From assembly GCA_900769945.1 (NCBI GenBank), contig CAAGIO010000038.1:1-64000 (forward strand): a stretch of 64,000 nucleotides of DNA. Direction: 5' to 3'. Source of the stretch: Bacteroidales bacterium. Its GTDB lineage: Bacteria > Bacteroidota > Bacteroidia > Bacteroidales > F082. The stretch's first letter is position 1, and each line of letters begins with the position of its first letter. The notes under the pieces are model-generated. The model made no database searches, had not been told where the DNA came from, and was given only the letters and a program-made list of their open reading frames with translations. Below, piece by piece: positions 18,475-28,424 of the stretch. The position numbers and the translations under genes are program-made.

Positions 18475-19160
18475 AACTATACCTTGTCCCTACGCCGATA
18501 GGGAACTTAGAAGACATAACGCTCAGGGCCTTACGCATCTTGAGGGAGGAGGCCGACGTCATTCTTGCGGAGGACACCCGCACGAGTGGGAAGCTCATGA
18601 AGCATTACGACATCAGCAAGCCGATGATAGCGTTTCATCTCAACAACGAGCACCAGCAGGTCAGGCACATAGCCGAGCGCATCGCTAACGGGGAGCGCAT
18701 GGCATTAGTGACCGACGCCGGCACGCCAGCCATCTCCGACCCCGGCTTCATGCTTGTTCGCGAGTGCATCAGCATGGATATCCCCGTAGAATGCCTGCCC
18801 GGCGCGACAGCCTTCGTGCCAGCCCTCGTCAACTCAGGCCTCTCCGCCGACCATTTCATCTTCGAGGGATTCCTACCACACAAAAAAGGACGCCAGACAA
18901 AAATCCGGCAGATAGCTGAAAACGAATACACCACAATACTTTACGAATCACCTTTCCGACTTGTTAAGACATTGGAGCAGCTCATAGAAGTGGCAGGCAA
19001 TGACCGCAGAGTCTCCGTCGCAAGAGAGCTGACGAAAGTATTTGAAGAGAATGCACGCGGCACCTTGTCAGAGATACGAGACTATTTCTCAAGCAAGGAA
19101 GTGAAAGGAGAAATAGTGATTGTTTTAGAAGGAAAGAAGAAGACGAAAGAAGAAGAATAA
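18471..19160 (+). CDS. rsmI: 16S rRNA (cytidine1402-2'-O)-methyltransferase
   Basis: A 229-residue SAM-dependent methyltransferase of the tetrapyrrole methylase fold that methylates the 2'-O of C1402 in the ribosomal decoding centre. The start LYLVPTPIGNLEDITLRAL is the family signature, followed by VILAEDTRTSGKL, LVTDAGTPAISDPG and LPGATAFVPALVNSG. Length is that of the shorter Bacteroidetes form, ending in a Lys-rich tail. It overlaps the preceding gene by 4 bases and is followed after 10 bases by the outer-membrane protein gene. Confidence 0.96.
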   Translation: MKLYLVPTPIGNLEDITLRALRILREEADVILAEDTRTSGKLMKHYDISKPMIAFHLNNEHQQVRHIAERIANGERMALVTDAGTPAISDPGFMLVRECISMDIPVECLPGATAFVPALVNSGLSADHFIFEGFLPHKKGRQTKIRQIAENEYTTILYESPFRLVKTLEQLIEVAGNDRRVSVARELTKVFEENARGTLSEIRDYFSSKEVKGEIVIVLEGKKKTKEEE

Positions 19161-19170
19161 CATAAACATC

Positions 19171-20568
19171 ATGATAAGAGCAACACTATCCGTCATCATC
19201 TTGTTGATTTCCAGCTTCTTATTCGCACAACCAGATACAGACAGCGACAAAAAGGCAGAGATAATAAAGCAAGGCTGGAACTTCTGTCCGCTGCCCGTCT
19301 TAGGATTCAACAGCGACCTCGGATTCCAATATGGAGCCTGCGTTGACATATTCAACTTCGGTGACGGGACGAATTATCCCGGCTACAATCTCAAGATGAA
19401 CGTGGAGCTCTCGACATACACCAAAGGCTCAAGTATCTTACGGTTCTACTCGTTTTGGAACAACATTGTGCCGAAAGGAAGGCTGTTTGTCGATGTCGCC
19501 TATTTCATTGACAAGAAGTATGATTTCTTCGGGTATAATGGTTATGCCTCCCCATATTTTCAAGACATAGCATTGATTAGCAGCGGGATAGACGAATACG
19601 GCATCACTGATGTCACCATCGACAACAGTGGAGAGTTGAGAGGTGGCTTTAACTTTTTTCACAGGAACCAGTTCCGTGCCATTGCGAGCCTCCAGAAACA
19701 GATGTTCGATGTGAAGAACCTTTATTTAGGGTTAGGCATCGCCTATTATAACTATGACATCCATCGCATTAAGATTAGCAGGTACGACAATCAGCTTACG
19801 CTATACGACCTATATTGTGAGAGCGGCCTTATCAGGGAAGACGAGGCGGGCGGCGGCAACGTAGCGCAGTTCAAGGCCGGAATCGTCTATGACTCAAAGA
19901 ACTACGACAACGACCCGACGAGAGGCATCTATTTCGAGGGCACGTTCACGGCGGCTCCCGACCTCATCGACCGCGAGGGGCACGGGCATCTCACCTTCAC
20001 TATGGTGTTCCATCATTATGTGCCATTATGCGGCGACCGTCTGACATTTTGTTACCGTCTCGGCATGCAGAACGTGTTAGCCGGTGACATTCCGTTTTAC
20101 GCCATCACAAACACTAACACCTTGTTTTTCAAAAAGATAAACACCGAGGCTTTCGGAGGCGTGACAACAGGACGAGGCATTAACAAGAACGGCGTCACTG
20201 GAATGGGTGTGGCGTGGATGAATGTAGAGCTGCGCTGGAGGCTCATCGGATTCAAGTTCTTGAACCAGAACTGGATGGCTGCCATCACCCCGATGTTCGA
20301 CGCCGGCATGGTGACACAGAGTTTCAGAATGGAACAGCAGAAAGAAGCGATGGCACTTCTTGAGACAAAATACCATTTCTCAGGAGATGCTACGGCAGCC
20401 GACATCATCTACAGCGGCGACGACGAAAGATTACACTGCGCCGCCGGATGCGGAATAAAACTCATAATGAACAGGAACGTCGTCATCTCCGCCGATTTCG
20501 CAAAAGCCTTCAGCCCAAAAGACGGAGGAAGCCTTAAATCTTATATCGGATTCAACTACCTTTTTTAG
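19171..20568 (+). CDS. Outer-membrane beta-barrel protein, BamA/TamA-like surface antigen
   Basis: A 465-residue protein with a signal peptide (MIRATLSVIILLISSFLFAQ). After a short linker it is built of alternating amphipathic strands rich in aromatic residues and Gly, such as LGFQYGACVDIFNFG and YDSKNYDNDPTRGIYFEGTF; the latter resembles the conserved RGxxF-type region of Omp85 barrels. It ends with Phe (GFNYLF), as expected for the BAM signal. No POTRA domains fit in this length, so it would be a barrel-only member. Cargo or partner unknown. The 3' end overlaps the oppositely oriented FMN-binding gene by 17 bases. Confidence 0.8.
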   Translation: MIRATLSVIILLISSFLFAQPDTDSDKKAEIIKQGWNFCPLPVLGFNSDLGFQYGACVDIFNFGDGTNYPGYNLKMNVELSTYTKGSSILRFYSFWNNIVPKGRLFVDVAYFIDKKYDFFGYNGYASPYFQDIALISSGIDEYGITDVTIDNSGELRGGFNFFHRNQFRAIASLQKQMFDVKNLYLGLGIAYYNYDIHRIKISRYDNQLTLYDLYCESGLIREDEAGGGNVAQFKAGIVYDSKNYDNDPTRGIYFEGTFTAAPDLIDREGHGHLTFTMVFHHYVPLCGDRLTFCYRLGMQNVLAGDIPFYAITNTNTLFFKKINTEAFGGVTTGRGINKNGVTGMGVAWMNVELRWRLIGFKFLNQNWMAAITPMFDAGMVTQSFRMEQQKEAMALLETKYHFSGDATAADIIYSGDDERLHCAAGCGIKLIMNRNVVISADFAKAFSPKDGGSLKSYIGFNYLF

Positions 20569-21055
20569 ACGGCAGGACATACAACAGCACTAACACTAAC
20601 ACGCTGCATATCAACCCGATAAGCTGCCAAGTGAAAGGGCTCACCCTGACATCGTCATAGTATGCGGCAACACGTTTCTTCACCGACTTGATGATGGCGT
20701 TCGACGAATATGTAGCGCCACTAACACAATCCACATCTAAGTCAGCGACATCAGCCACCGACTTACCATAGAACTTCTCCAGCAATCCCGACTCGATGAC
20801 CTTATCAAGATAACGAGGAGTCTCATGATTTTCAAGGACTTCTATCTCCGAAACCACTCCATTCTCAATAGTGATAACCATTGGGATAGTGCCTTTAAAA
20901 CCGATGATGTCATCGCAATAACCGGCTGTTTCGAGTGTCACTTCCGATTGGGCAGCATCATCGTCTCCACCAAAGATACTAACGAGGTAAAACACAAGGA
21001 AGAGCGCTGACAATAGCCAGAAACACAACTTTAAGATTTTCTTTTGTTTATTCAT
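20552..21055 (-). CDS. Membrane-anchored FMN-binding domain protein
   Basis: A 167-residue protein, start ATG at 21055 (the frame continues upstream to 21097, but the promoter lies there). One membrane helix at about 10-28, an extracytoplasmic FMN-binding domain, then a second helix at about 144-161. DVDCVSGATYSS (residues 107-118) carries the SGAT flavinylation motif, where FMN is linked through phosphate to the Thr (about residue 115) by an ApbE-type transferase. Such domains pass electrons in Rnf, Nqr and periplasmic reductases. Here no partner reductase is near, so its electron partner is unknown. Confidence 0.88.
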   Translation of the reverse strand: MNKQKKILKLCFWLLSALFLVFYLVSIFGGDDDAAQSEVTLETAGYCDDIIGFKGTIPMVITIENGVVSEIEVLENHETPRYLDKVIESGLLEKFYGKSVADVADLDVDCVSGATYSSNAIIKSVKKRVAAYYDDVRVSPFTWQLIGLICSVLVLVLLYVLPSKKGS

Positions 21056-21078
21056 AATAAAGTATTTTTTTGTATTGG

Positions 21079-21086
21079 CAAAATTA
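21079..21086 (-). promoter_or_regulatory. -7 box of the FMN-binding protein gene
   Basis: Reads TAATTTTG on the minus strand (TAnnTTTG consensus), 24 bases upstream of the start codon at 21055. It lies back to back with the plus-strand box at 21119-21126, so the two genes are divergently transcribed from a 90-base region. Confidence 0.55.
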
Positions 21087-21118
21087 TAAAAAAACATCGT
21101 ACCGACATAAAAATATTG

Positions 21119-21126
21119 TACTTTTG
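21119..21126 (+). promoter_or_regulatory. -7 box of the PlsC-like acyltransferase gene
   Basis: TACTTTTG fits TAnnTTTG; no good -33 element precedes it. The start codon at 21146 follows after 19 bases, which supports this start and not the upstream in-frame one at 21044. Confidence 0.55.
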
Positions 21127-21145
21127 CAGATTAAAAGTTTACAAG

Positions 21146-22426
21146 ATGGGAAAGATACAAGATGATAACAATCTGTACTCGTTTTTAAGGCACCCTGTAG
21201 ATTATCACATCAGGAGAGGGTTCAAGCGATACCAAGTCATTGGGAAAGAGAACATTCCGACGGGCAGTGCAAACATTTTCGCTTCCAACCACTGCAATGC
21301 CCTCACCGATGCCTTGGTTATTCTCGCCACCAACAGCAAGAAGAAGGTGTTCATTGCGAGGGCTGACATTTTTAAGAACCCAAAGATTGCGAAGATTCTG
21401 CGTTGGCTGAGGATACTGCCTATATATAGGATCAGGGACGGCATTGGCACTGTGCGCGACAACAACGCCGACATCATCAACCAAGCCGTTGACGTCATTC
21501 ACGACAGTGTGCCGCTAAACCTTTATCCGGAGGCGACGCACCGCACCAAACACTCCTTGCGCCAGCTCAGCAAAGGAATCTTCCACATAGCGATGCAGGC
21601 CAACCGCGAGTTCGGGAACGAGAAGCCGATATATATTATCCCGACGGGTCTCGACTACGGCGACTATTTCCGTTACCGTTCCACCATACTCATCAGTTTT
21701 GGCGAGCCCATCAACGTCACTGAGTACATGAAGGAACACGAGGGAGAGACGGACGCCTTCATTATGAACGGGTTAAAAGCCATTCTCTCCGAAAAGATGA
21801 GCAAACTGATAACGTTCATTCCCGATGATGAGGATTACGACGCCATCTGGGAGCTCACGAAGATAAACGTCAAGAAAGGCAATGAGTCTCCGAAGGAGAG
21901 ACGGGAAAGGAACAATGCGTTCATAGCCAAGATTCTTGATTTAAGAGAGAAACAACCCGACAAGGCGAGAGAGCTTTTTGACAAAGCCAAAGCGTTCTGC
22001 CAAAAAAGAAAGAAGAGTAAGATTTCTGTCATTTCCGTGGCGAAGAAGAAGCCATTCTGGAACACATTACTCACCACTTTATTGATTATCATCGGATTAC
22101 CGTTCTTCCTTTTGGCATCGGCAGTGTCGTTGCCTACATGGATAACGGCAAGCATTATCTTAAAAAGCATCAAGGATCCGGCGTTCCGCAACACTGTCAA
22201 CTACGGTGTCGAACTGCTGATGAACTCCATCGTCTCGTTCACGGAGATAATACTGCTGTTCTGCCTAACGCCATGGGAGATAGCCCTTGCAGGCAGCATC
22301 TTCGTTTATTTCAGCTATATCTTCTTCCTTGATTATTGCCAATATTTCAGGGCATGGTGCTCAGACATCAGATGGTTTTTCAACAAGAAACTGCGCAAAG
22401 AAGCGTCTCAACTCAAGATATTCTAA
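21146..22426 (+). CDS. PlsC-type lysophospholipid/1-acyl-glycerol-3-phosphate acyltransferase
   Basis: A 426-residue acyltransferase. The active-site motif is FASNHCNALTD (H49, D55), the Bacteroidetes NHxNALxD variant in which five residues lie between His and Asp where four are usual; IPRDG-type and LYPEATHRTKHSL segments follow in the acceptor-binding region. After the catalytic domain (about residues 1-240) there is a charged helical linker and two or three membrane helices (about 310-400), an arrangement that anchors the enzyme in the inner membrane. It probably acylates a lysophospholipid or glycerol-phosphate. It is a single-gene transcript ended by the hairpin at 22461. Confidence 0.85.
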   Translation: MGKIQDDNNLYSFLRHPVDYHIRRGFKRYQVIGKENIPTGSANIFASNHCNALTDALVILATNSKKKVFIARADIFKNPKIAKILRWLRILPIYRIRDGIGTVRDNNADIINQAVDVIHDSVPLNLYPEATHRTKHSLRQLSKGIFHIAMQANREFGNEKPIYIIPTGLDYGDYFRYRSTILISFGEPINVTEYMKEHEGETDAFIMNGLKAILSEKMSKLITFIPDDEDYDAIWELTKINVKKGNESPKERRERNNAFIAKILDLREKQPDKARELFDKAKAFCQKRKKSKISVISVAKKKPFWNTLLTTLLIIIGLPFFLLASAVSLPTWITASIILKSIKDPAFRNTVNYGVELLMNSIVSFTEIILLFCLTPWEIALAGSIFVYFSYIFFLDYCQYFRAWCSDIRWFFNKKLRKEASQLKIF

Positions 22427-22460
22427 CGCACCATATTATTTTTTAAAATTATAAATAAAA

Positions 22461-22501
22461 AAGTCTTATTTTTGTGCTTTATCAGAAATAAGGCTTTTTT
22501 T
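22461..22501 (+). terminator. Rho-independent terminator after the PlsC-like gene
   Basis: AAGTCTTATTT (22461-22471) pairs with AAATAAGGCTT (22486-22496), 11 bp with one G-U pair, followed by a T-run. The left arm also contains TATTTTTG (22467-22474), a possible -7 box for the next gene at 22580, so terminator and promoter overlap. Confidence 0.75.
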
Positions 22502-22579
22502 CATTAGTCGCTCCATGTGACTGAGGTGGCGGAGCTGTGTAAAGAGGTAAGTAATATTTTAATAATCAGAACATTAAGT

Positions 22580-24034
22580 ATGAGAGAGTTGTTCAAAGAC
22601 CTGACACGATTTCAAAAGGCGGAATTTATCATCATGATGTTGCTTGCGCTTGCGATACCGTTTTCATGGCGTGTGGCGCAGTATTTGGAGGCGGCATTGT
22701 TTGTATGTGCGCTCTTAAAACTCGCTATTGTGCAGCGTCTCCGTCTCAACCCGGAGCAGAAGAGGTTCAAATGGGCATACATCGTCTTCATGTCAACATG
22801 GCTGATATACCTCATCGGTATGCTTTATACTGATGACGTCTCCGTCGGCTGGGCTCAGGTCTCGAAGAAGCTCGGATTCCTTATCTTCCCTATGGTCTTC
22901 CTGTTCTCCGACATGTCGTATCTCACGAGAGGGCGGTTCAGGGCGATAGCGTACAGCCTTGTGGCGGGCTGCATCGGCTTCTTCCTCATGAACCTTGGCT
23001 ACGCCATCTACGACGTCATCTTCTGCGGAGCGGGGACCTCAAGGTTCTTCGACCAAGAGCTGATGAAGCTTTATTACGTTCACCATAGTTACCTCTCCAT
23101 GTATGCCGGCTTTGCTATGACGTTCTGTTTCATGGAGTTCTTCGAGACGGAGAGCAGGAGGCTGAAGCTGTTTAACATCTTGTCTTACATTTTCCTTGCA
23201 TTATTCATCATACTCTTACGTTCGAGGGCGGGGCTGTTATGCACCATCATTCTTTTCGCGCTTCAGTGGGTCTGGCTCGCCTTCATCAAGAGGCAGAGAC
23301 GCAACAGCATCATAATAGCAAGTGTTTTCATCATCGGGATAACGGCAAGCTGCATCGCTTTCCCACAAAGCCTTGCGAGGATAACGAACACAATAAAGGA
23401 CATGACCACCGAGCACCACTCCGACCACAGGATGGTTCAGTTCAAAGGATATAAAGAACTATTCAGCAAGAACCTTCTATTTGGCGTGGGGACTGGCGAC
23501 AGGACAACGGAGACACAGGCCGCATACCACAGATATAAAGAAAACATTATCAACGAGATAGCAGCGACAGCAAAGAACGACTCCGCTTGTGCGATAGTGA
23601 CGGCACAGATAGAGGAGTTCACCAAGAACAACTATTACGAGCCGACGCAGTCGATGAGGGAGTTTATGATGGAGCTCGCGGAAGACAGCGGCTGCGACCC
23701 CGATGTAGTGAACAAAAACCTCGTCGAATACCTGTACATCAACTATGCCATCGACAAGGAAATCAACGCGCACAACATGTTCCTTGAGACCATCATCAGC
23801 GTTGGCATCATAGGGTTAGCACTTCTTCTCGCCTATTTCATCATTCCATTAGTGATATGGATAAAGAGAAAAAGCTTCGACATGCTTTATTTCTCCTTCT
23901 TGATGATAATAGCGTTCAACGGACTGTTCGAGTCGGTGAACGAAGGGCAGGTGGGCATCATCTTCTTCTGTTTCTTCAACTCATTATTATTCCATATTTC
24001 ATTCATTATCAACAACAAAAAACAATTATCATGA
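22580..24034 (+). CDS. O-antigen polymerase/ligase family membrane protein
   Basis: A 484-residue inner-membrane protein with about ten to twelve hydrophobic segments. I use the ATG at 22580 (MRELFKDLTRFQKAEF); an upstream in-frame start at 22517 lacks support. The signature region is SRAGLLCTIILFALQWV, then a large periplasmic loop of about 100 residues containing NLLFGVGTGDRT and later KEINAHNMFLETIISVGIIGL, whose H and following helix are typical of the Wzy_C/WaaL family. It either polymerises a repeat unit or ligates a glycan to lipid A or protein. The stop overlaps the start of the Wzi/RemB-like gene by 4 bases. It is the only such gene in the window. Confidence 0.85.
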   Translation: MRELFKDLTRFQKAEFIIMMLLALAIPFSWRVAQYLEAALFVCALLKLAIVQRLRLNPEQKRFKWAYIVFMSTWLIYLIGMLYTDDVSVGWAQVSKKLGFLIFPMVFLFSDMSYLTRGRFRAIAYSLVAGCIGFFLMNLGYAIYDVIFCGAGTSRFFDQELMKLYYVHHSYLSMYAGFAMTFCFMEFFETESRRLKLFNILSYIFLALFIILLRSRAGLLCTIILFALQWVWLAFIKRQRRNSIIIASVFIIGITASCIAFPQSLARITNTIKDMTTEHHSDHRMVQFKGYKELFSKNLLFGVGTGDRTTETQAAYHRYKENIINEIAATAKNDSACAIVTAQIEEFTKNNYYEPTQSMREFMMELAEDSGCDPDVVNKNLVEYLYINYAIDKEINAHNMFLETIISVGIIGLALLLAYFIIPLVIWIKRKSFDMLYFSFLMIIAFNGLFESVNEGQVGIIFFCFFNSLLFHISFIINNKKQLS

Positions 24035-25701
24035 AAAAAATCTTTACACTATTCTGTTTCTTAGGGTTATTACTCACAGCGAGAAGTCAGACATTGCGTT
24101 TGCCGCTTAACGATGATTATCAGATGGATATTCAGGCGGCGGCATACAGCTCAGGGCATATCTTTCACACGGCACTTCGTCCTTGGTCGGAGGCTCAAAT
24201 AAGTAAAATCATTGATTTAGACAGCATTAGCGAGCAATACCGTCTGCCTGTAAAGAACAAGAACAAATATCAGTACTACATATTGAACTCAATCCTTAAT
24301 GATGATTTCATCAGGGTGAAAGGAGATGACTTCTACATTGCGATAAACCCGATAGTTGACTTTGAGATAGGGAAGGACAACAAGAAGACGACATGGGTCA
24401 ACACAAGAGGCGTTGAGTTGAAGGGCAACATCGGCAAGACCTTCGCGTTTTACACCAACCTCCGTGAGAATCAAGCGGTATTTCCGGAGCACATACACCA
24501 ATATGTCAAGGACAACCATGTCATTCCGGGGCAAGGCTGGTCGAGGTCGTTCAAAGGCACAGGCTTCGACTATAACAACAGCACGGCATATATAGCGTTA
24601 CGTCCCACCTCATGGCTTGACGCGACATTAGGTTACGGCAAGAACTTCATTGGCGACGGCTATCGTTCTATGATATTGTCGGACAACGCCTTCAACTACC
24701 CGTACCTCAGGCTCACCGCTGACTTCTGGAGGATACAATACACCTGTCTATACACCCAGATGACCGACAGGAACAGGGTTTTGTCAGACAACACCTTTGC
24801 CCGCAAGTACACCGTCATGCATTATTTGGACATTGCGGTGACGAAGCGTCTCAACATCGGTTTCTTCGATGCCATTGTCGCGAAGGCGCAAGACTCCACG
24901 GGCATCAGGCGCGGCTTCGACCTACAGTACCTCAACCCCATCATACTGTTGCGTTCAGCGGAATATTATGCCGGCAGCTCACCCGACAACGCTCTCATGG
25001 GAGTGTGCGGAAGCCTTATCTTATGGAAGCACACCACCTTATACGGGCAGTTCGTCCTTGACGAGATGACTTTCAAGGAGTTCATTGGCGGAAAAGGCTA
25101 TTATGCCAACAAGCAGTCGTACCAGCTTGGGGTTAAGAGTTATAACTGTTTCAACATCAACGGGTTGTTCCTTCAGTTAGAAGGCAACATCGTGATGCCG
25201 TACATGTATTCGCACACCTCGCAAGGCTCAGGCTGTGGCGTCGGGGAGGACAACTACGCACATTATAACGAGCCACTCGCACACCCTTGGGGCGCCAACC
25301 TTTGGGAGGTGATAGCTCGCGCGCAATACAACTACAAACGTCTCTTCTTCCAATACAAATGCAACATAGGGCAATATGGCGATGACTGGGACGTTGAGAA
25401 CAACGTCTTCGGCAACTACGGCCACAACGTTTATCTCGATTACATCACACATTCACACATCCTTGACCCTGAAGAAGACCCACAAGGAAAATACGGGCAT
25501 TATCTTCTGACGGGAAGGAAAACATCATTGTTTATTAACAACATCACTGTCTCATACCTTGTCAATCCCGCATACAACCTCAACGTGTTCGCAGAGATCA
25601 CGCAGCGTCATTTTGAGGCTCAAGGGCTTGATGACAAAGACAACCTGATTTTCAGCATAGGCATCAGGACAAATCTTGACAGGAAATATTACGACTTCTA
25701 A
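24031..25701 (+). CDS. Outer-membrane beta-barrel protein, Wzi/RemB-like capsule-assembly family
   Basis: A 556-residue protein beginning at the ATG at 24031 that overlaps the previous stop (ATGA), with signal peptide MKKIFTLFCFLGLLLTARSQ. The mature part is a predicted barrel with many short amphipathic strands. A segment with LDATLGYGKNFIGDGYRSM followed by NAFNYPYLRLTADFW matches the family annotated as gliding motility protein RemB or capsule assembly Wzi in Bacteroidetes. Coupling to the O-antigen ligase gene and to Fkp argues for a role in holding or exporting the surface glycan. No gliding genes are nearby, so motility is unlikely to be its role here. Confidence 0.8.
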   Translation: MKKIFTLFCFLGLLLTARSQTLRLPLNDDYQMDIQAAAYSSGHIFHTALRPWSEAQISKIIDLDSISEQYRLPVKNKNKYQYYILNSILNDDFIRVKGDDFYIAINPIVDFEIGKDNKKTTWVNTRGVELKGNIGKTFAFYTNLRENQAVFPEHIHQYVKDNHVIPGQGWSRSFKGTGFDYNNSTAYIALRPTSWLDATLGYGKNFIGDGYRSMILSDNAFNYPYLRLTADFWRIQYTCLYTQMTDRNRVLSDNTFARKYTVMHYLDIAVTKRLNIGFFDAIVAKAQDSTGIRRGFDLQYLNPIILLRSAEYYAGSSPDNALMGVCGSLILWKHTTLYGQFVLDEMTFKEFIGGKGYYANKQSYQLGVKSYNCFNINGLFLQLEGNIVMPYMYSHTSQGSGCGVGEDNYAHYNEPLAHPWGANLWEVIARAQYNYKRLFFQYKCNIGQYGDDWDVENNVFGNYGHNVYLDYITHSHILDPEEDPQGKYGHYLLTGRKTSLFINNITVSYLVNPAYNLNVFAEITQRHFEAQGLDDKDNLIFSIGIRTNLDRKYYDF

Positions 25702-25712
25702 AACCTTTCACC

Positions 25713-28424
25713 ATGAAAACACTATTGTCGCTACCTCCGAATCTTGTTGATTCATTCCATGACATCACGGGACTTCCTCGAGACAGGTTCTTATGCACTT
25801 CCGACCCTATTGGACACCGCATCGGTTCGGGAGGCGGCACCACGTGGCTCTTAGAGCAATGCCGTTGCGAGGGCAAGAAAATCATCATACATGCCGGAGG
25901 CGAGTCAAGGCGGCTCCCATCATACTCAACATCAGGCAAGATACTAACACCGATACCCGTCTTCCGATGGAAGAAAGGGCAGAGCATAAGCCAGAACCTG
26001 CTTTCATTACAGCTGCCGCTATACGAGAGCATCATGGAGAAGGCGCCGCATAACGTCAACACCTTGATAGCCAGCGGTGATGTATTCATCAGGACGGACG
26101 AGCAGCTTCAGGACGTTCCCGAAGCCGACGTGATATGCTACGGCGTGTGGGTTGACTCCTCGATAGCGCGCAACCATGGAGTCTTCGCCTCAAGACGCGA
26201 CAACACCAACGAGCTCGACTTCATGCTTCAGAAGCCATCGTTAGAACGCATCTCCGAGCTGTCAAAGACCCACGTGTATATGATGGACATAGGCCTTTGG
26301 CTGTTGAGCGACAAAGCGATAGAGGTGTTGAAGAGACACTCCAAAGACGAAGACGGGAATCTGAGATATTATGACCTATACTCCGATTTCGGGCGGGCAC
26401 TCGGCAAGAACCCCGAAATAATAGACGAAGAAATAAACTCATTGACAGTGAAGATAATACAGCTCGAAGGCGGAGAGTTCTACCATTACGGCACAAGCCG
26501 TGAGCTGCTCTCATCTACATTGTCGGTTCAAAACATCGTCAATGACCAGAACAAGATTTTCCATTATAAGGTAAAGCCACACCCGGCCATCTTCACTCAA
26601 AACTGTTTGACAGAGATAACATTCACCAGCGACAACTCTGATGTATGGATAGAGAACAGCCATGTCAACAAGAGATGGACAATCTCAAGCAGGAACATCA
26701 TCACCGGTGTGCCGCGTAACGACTGGGCGTTAAGCCTTAAACCCGGCGACTGCATCGACATCATTCCGATAGGCGAGGACAAATATGTGGCGCGTCCGTA
26801 CGACTTCCACGACTCGTTCAAATATGTGAAGGTGAAAGAAGGTGACCCGTTCAAGGCCAACGTCTTCCCCATCACCGACGACATCGGTCTTTTAGGGGAG
26901 ATTGTCGATGACATGTTAAACGGCAGGGTGCCGGCGCATGACGGCATAGAGTACATCTCAGCGGAGGACATTCTCGGCAAGGCCAACCTACGCAGGCTCT
27001 TCGCGCAGCGTGAGAGTTACATGAGGGAGAACCTCCCGATGATGGAGCGCAACCATGAGAAGAGCGTCTTCTACAACCTCAACCTCGACGACATAGCCGA
27101 GAAATACACGAGGTTCGGCCTTGGAGAACCAGACAGGCTTCTTGATGACGAGGACATAATAAAACGCATACATAACAGCAGCCTGCGCGCCCGCATCAAA
27201 CAATACAGGGGCGTTGACTTCGTTGCTGACGAGGCTGAGGCGTTCCGTCTGCTTCAGGAGGGGCTCACCTCGGCGGCACTCCACGACTTACAGATGCCGC
27301 GCTGCGACGTCTATTCCGACCAGATAGTATGGAGCAGGTCGCCGGTACGCATCGACTTAGGCGGCGGCTGGACCGACACTCCACCATATTGCCTCATGGA
27401 AGGCGGCGCGGTGGTCAACATAGCGATAGAGTTAAACGGACAGCAGCCCATACAAGTATATATCAAACCGACGAAGGAGACACATATAGTGTTACGTTCC
27501 ATCGACTTAGGTGCCATGGAGGTGTTACACACCTTTGACGACATCAGAGACTTCAAGAAGGTAGGCTCTCCTTTCAGCATCCCGAAGGCGGCGCTTGCCC
27601 TCTCCGGCTTCGTGCCACAGTTCTGCCGCGAGAGATACGGCAGCCTCGAACAACAGCTGCGTGCTTTCGGAGGAGGCATGGAGATAACGCTGCTCTCCGC
27701 CATACCGGCAGGCAGCGGCCTCGGCACATCATCGGTGCTGTCCGCCACAGTGCTCGCCGCCATCTCCGACTTCTGTCACCTCGGATGGGACAAGACCACC
27801 ATCTGCAACAAGACCCTCATCTTAGAACAGCTCCTCACTACAGGGGGCGGCTGGCAAGACCAATACGGCGGCATCTGCCATGGCCTGAAACTCCTTGAGA
27901 CCAAAGCCGGCTTCGACCAGACCCCTCTGATACGCTGGCTGCCCGACACCATCTTCACCAGCGACGAGCACCACAAATGCCACCTCCTATATTATACCGG
28001 CATCACTCGCACCGCCAAGAACATTCTCTCCGAGATAGTAAGGAAGATGTTCCTCAACGCCACCGAGCACCTCGCCCTCCTCGACGAGATGAAAGCTCAC
28101 GCACATACCTTGTTCGACACCATACAACAGAACGACTTCCAAGCTTACGGAAAGATGATCCAGACCACTTGGAACCAGAACAAACGCCTCGACAGCGGCA
28201 CTAACCCCGACTCCGTGGAAGAGATACTACGCAAAATCGACGACTACTGCCTCGGATACAAGCTCCCGGGCGCAGGCGGAGGCGGATTCATCTACATGAT
28301 AGCGAAAGATGACACAGCAGCAGCGCAGATAAAGAAAATACTCACACAGAACCCACCTAACAACAAAGCCCGCTTCGTAGAGATGTCAATCTCTAAAACA
28401 GGGCTCCAAACAACAAGATCATAA
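25713..28424 (+). CDS. fkp: Bifunctional L-fucokinase / GDP-L-fucose pyrophosphorylase
   Basis: A 903-residue cytosolic enzyme that phosphorylates free L-fucose with ATP and couples it to GTP to give GDP-fucose. The N-terminal half is the pyrophosphorylase (IGSGGGTTWLLEQ near residue 37, FHAGGESRRLPS-like segment IIHAGGESRRLPSYS near 65); the C-terminal third is a GHMP kinase with SPVRIDLGGGWTDTPPY near 550, the ATP loop IPAGSGLGTSSVLSA near 663 and GYKLPGAGGGGFIYM near 848. B. fragilis Fkp is of similar size. It lets the cell use host or dietary fucose on its own surface. The following gene, a mutarotase, overlaps its stop by one base. Confidence 0.96.
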   Translation: MKTLLSLPPNLVDSFHDITGLPRDRFLCTSDPIGHRIGSGGGTTWLLEQCRCEGKKIIIHAGGESRRLPSYSTSGKILTPIPVFRWKKGQSISQNLLSLQLPLYESIMEKAPHNVNTLIASGDVFIRTDEQLQDVPEADVICYGVWVDSSIARNHGVFASRRDNTNELDFMLQKPSLERISELSKTHVYMMDIGLWLLSDKAIEVLKRHSKDEDGNLRYYDLYSDFGRALGKNPEIIDEEINSLTVKIIQLEGGEFYHYGTSRELLSSTLSVQNIVNDQNKIFHYKVKPHPAIFTQNCLTEITFTSDNSDVWIENSHVNKRWTISSRNIITGVPRNDWALSLKPGDCIDIIPIGEDKYVARPYDFHDSFKYVKVKEGDPFKANVFPITDDIGLLGEIVDDMLNGRVPAHDGIEYISAEDILGKANLRRLFAQRESYMRENLPMMERNHEKSVFYNLNLDDIAEKYTRFGLGEPDRLLDDEDIIKRIHNSSLRARIKQYRGVDFVADEAEAFRLLQEGLTSAALHDLQMPRCDVYSDQIVWSRSPVRIDLGGGWTDTPPYCLMEGGAVVNIAIELNGQQPIQVYIKPTKETHIVLRSIDLGAMEVLHTFDDIRDFKKVGSPFSIPKAALALSGFVPQFCRERYGSLEQQLRAFGGGMEITLLSAIPAGSGLGTSSVLSATVLAAISDFCHLGWDKTTICNKTLILEQLLTTGGGWQDQYGGICHGLKLLETKAGFDQTPLIRWLPDTIFTSDEHHKCHLLYYTGITRTAKNILSEIVRKMFLNATEHLALLDEMKAHAHTLFDTIQQNDFQAYGKMIQTTWNQNKRLDSGTNPDSVEEILRKIDDYCLGYKLPGAGGGGFIYMIAKDDTAAAQIKKILTQNPPNNKARFVEMSISKTGLQTTRS

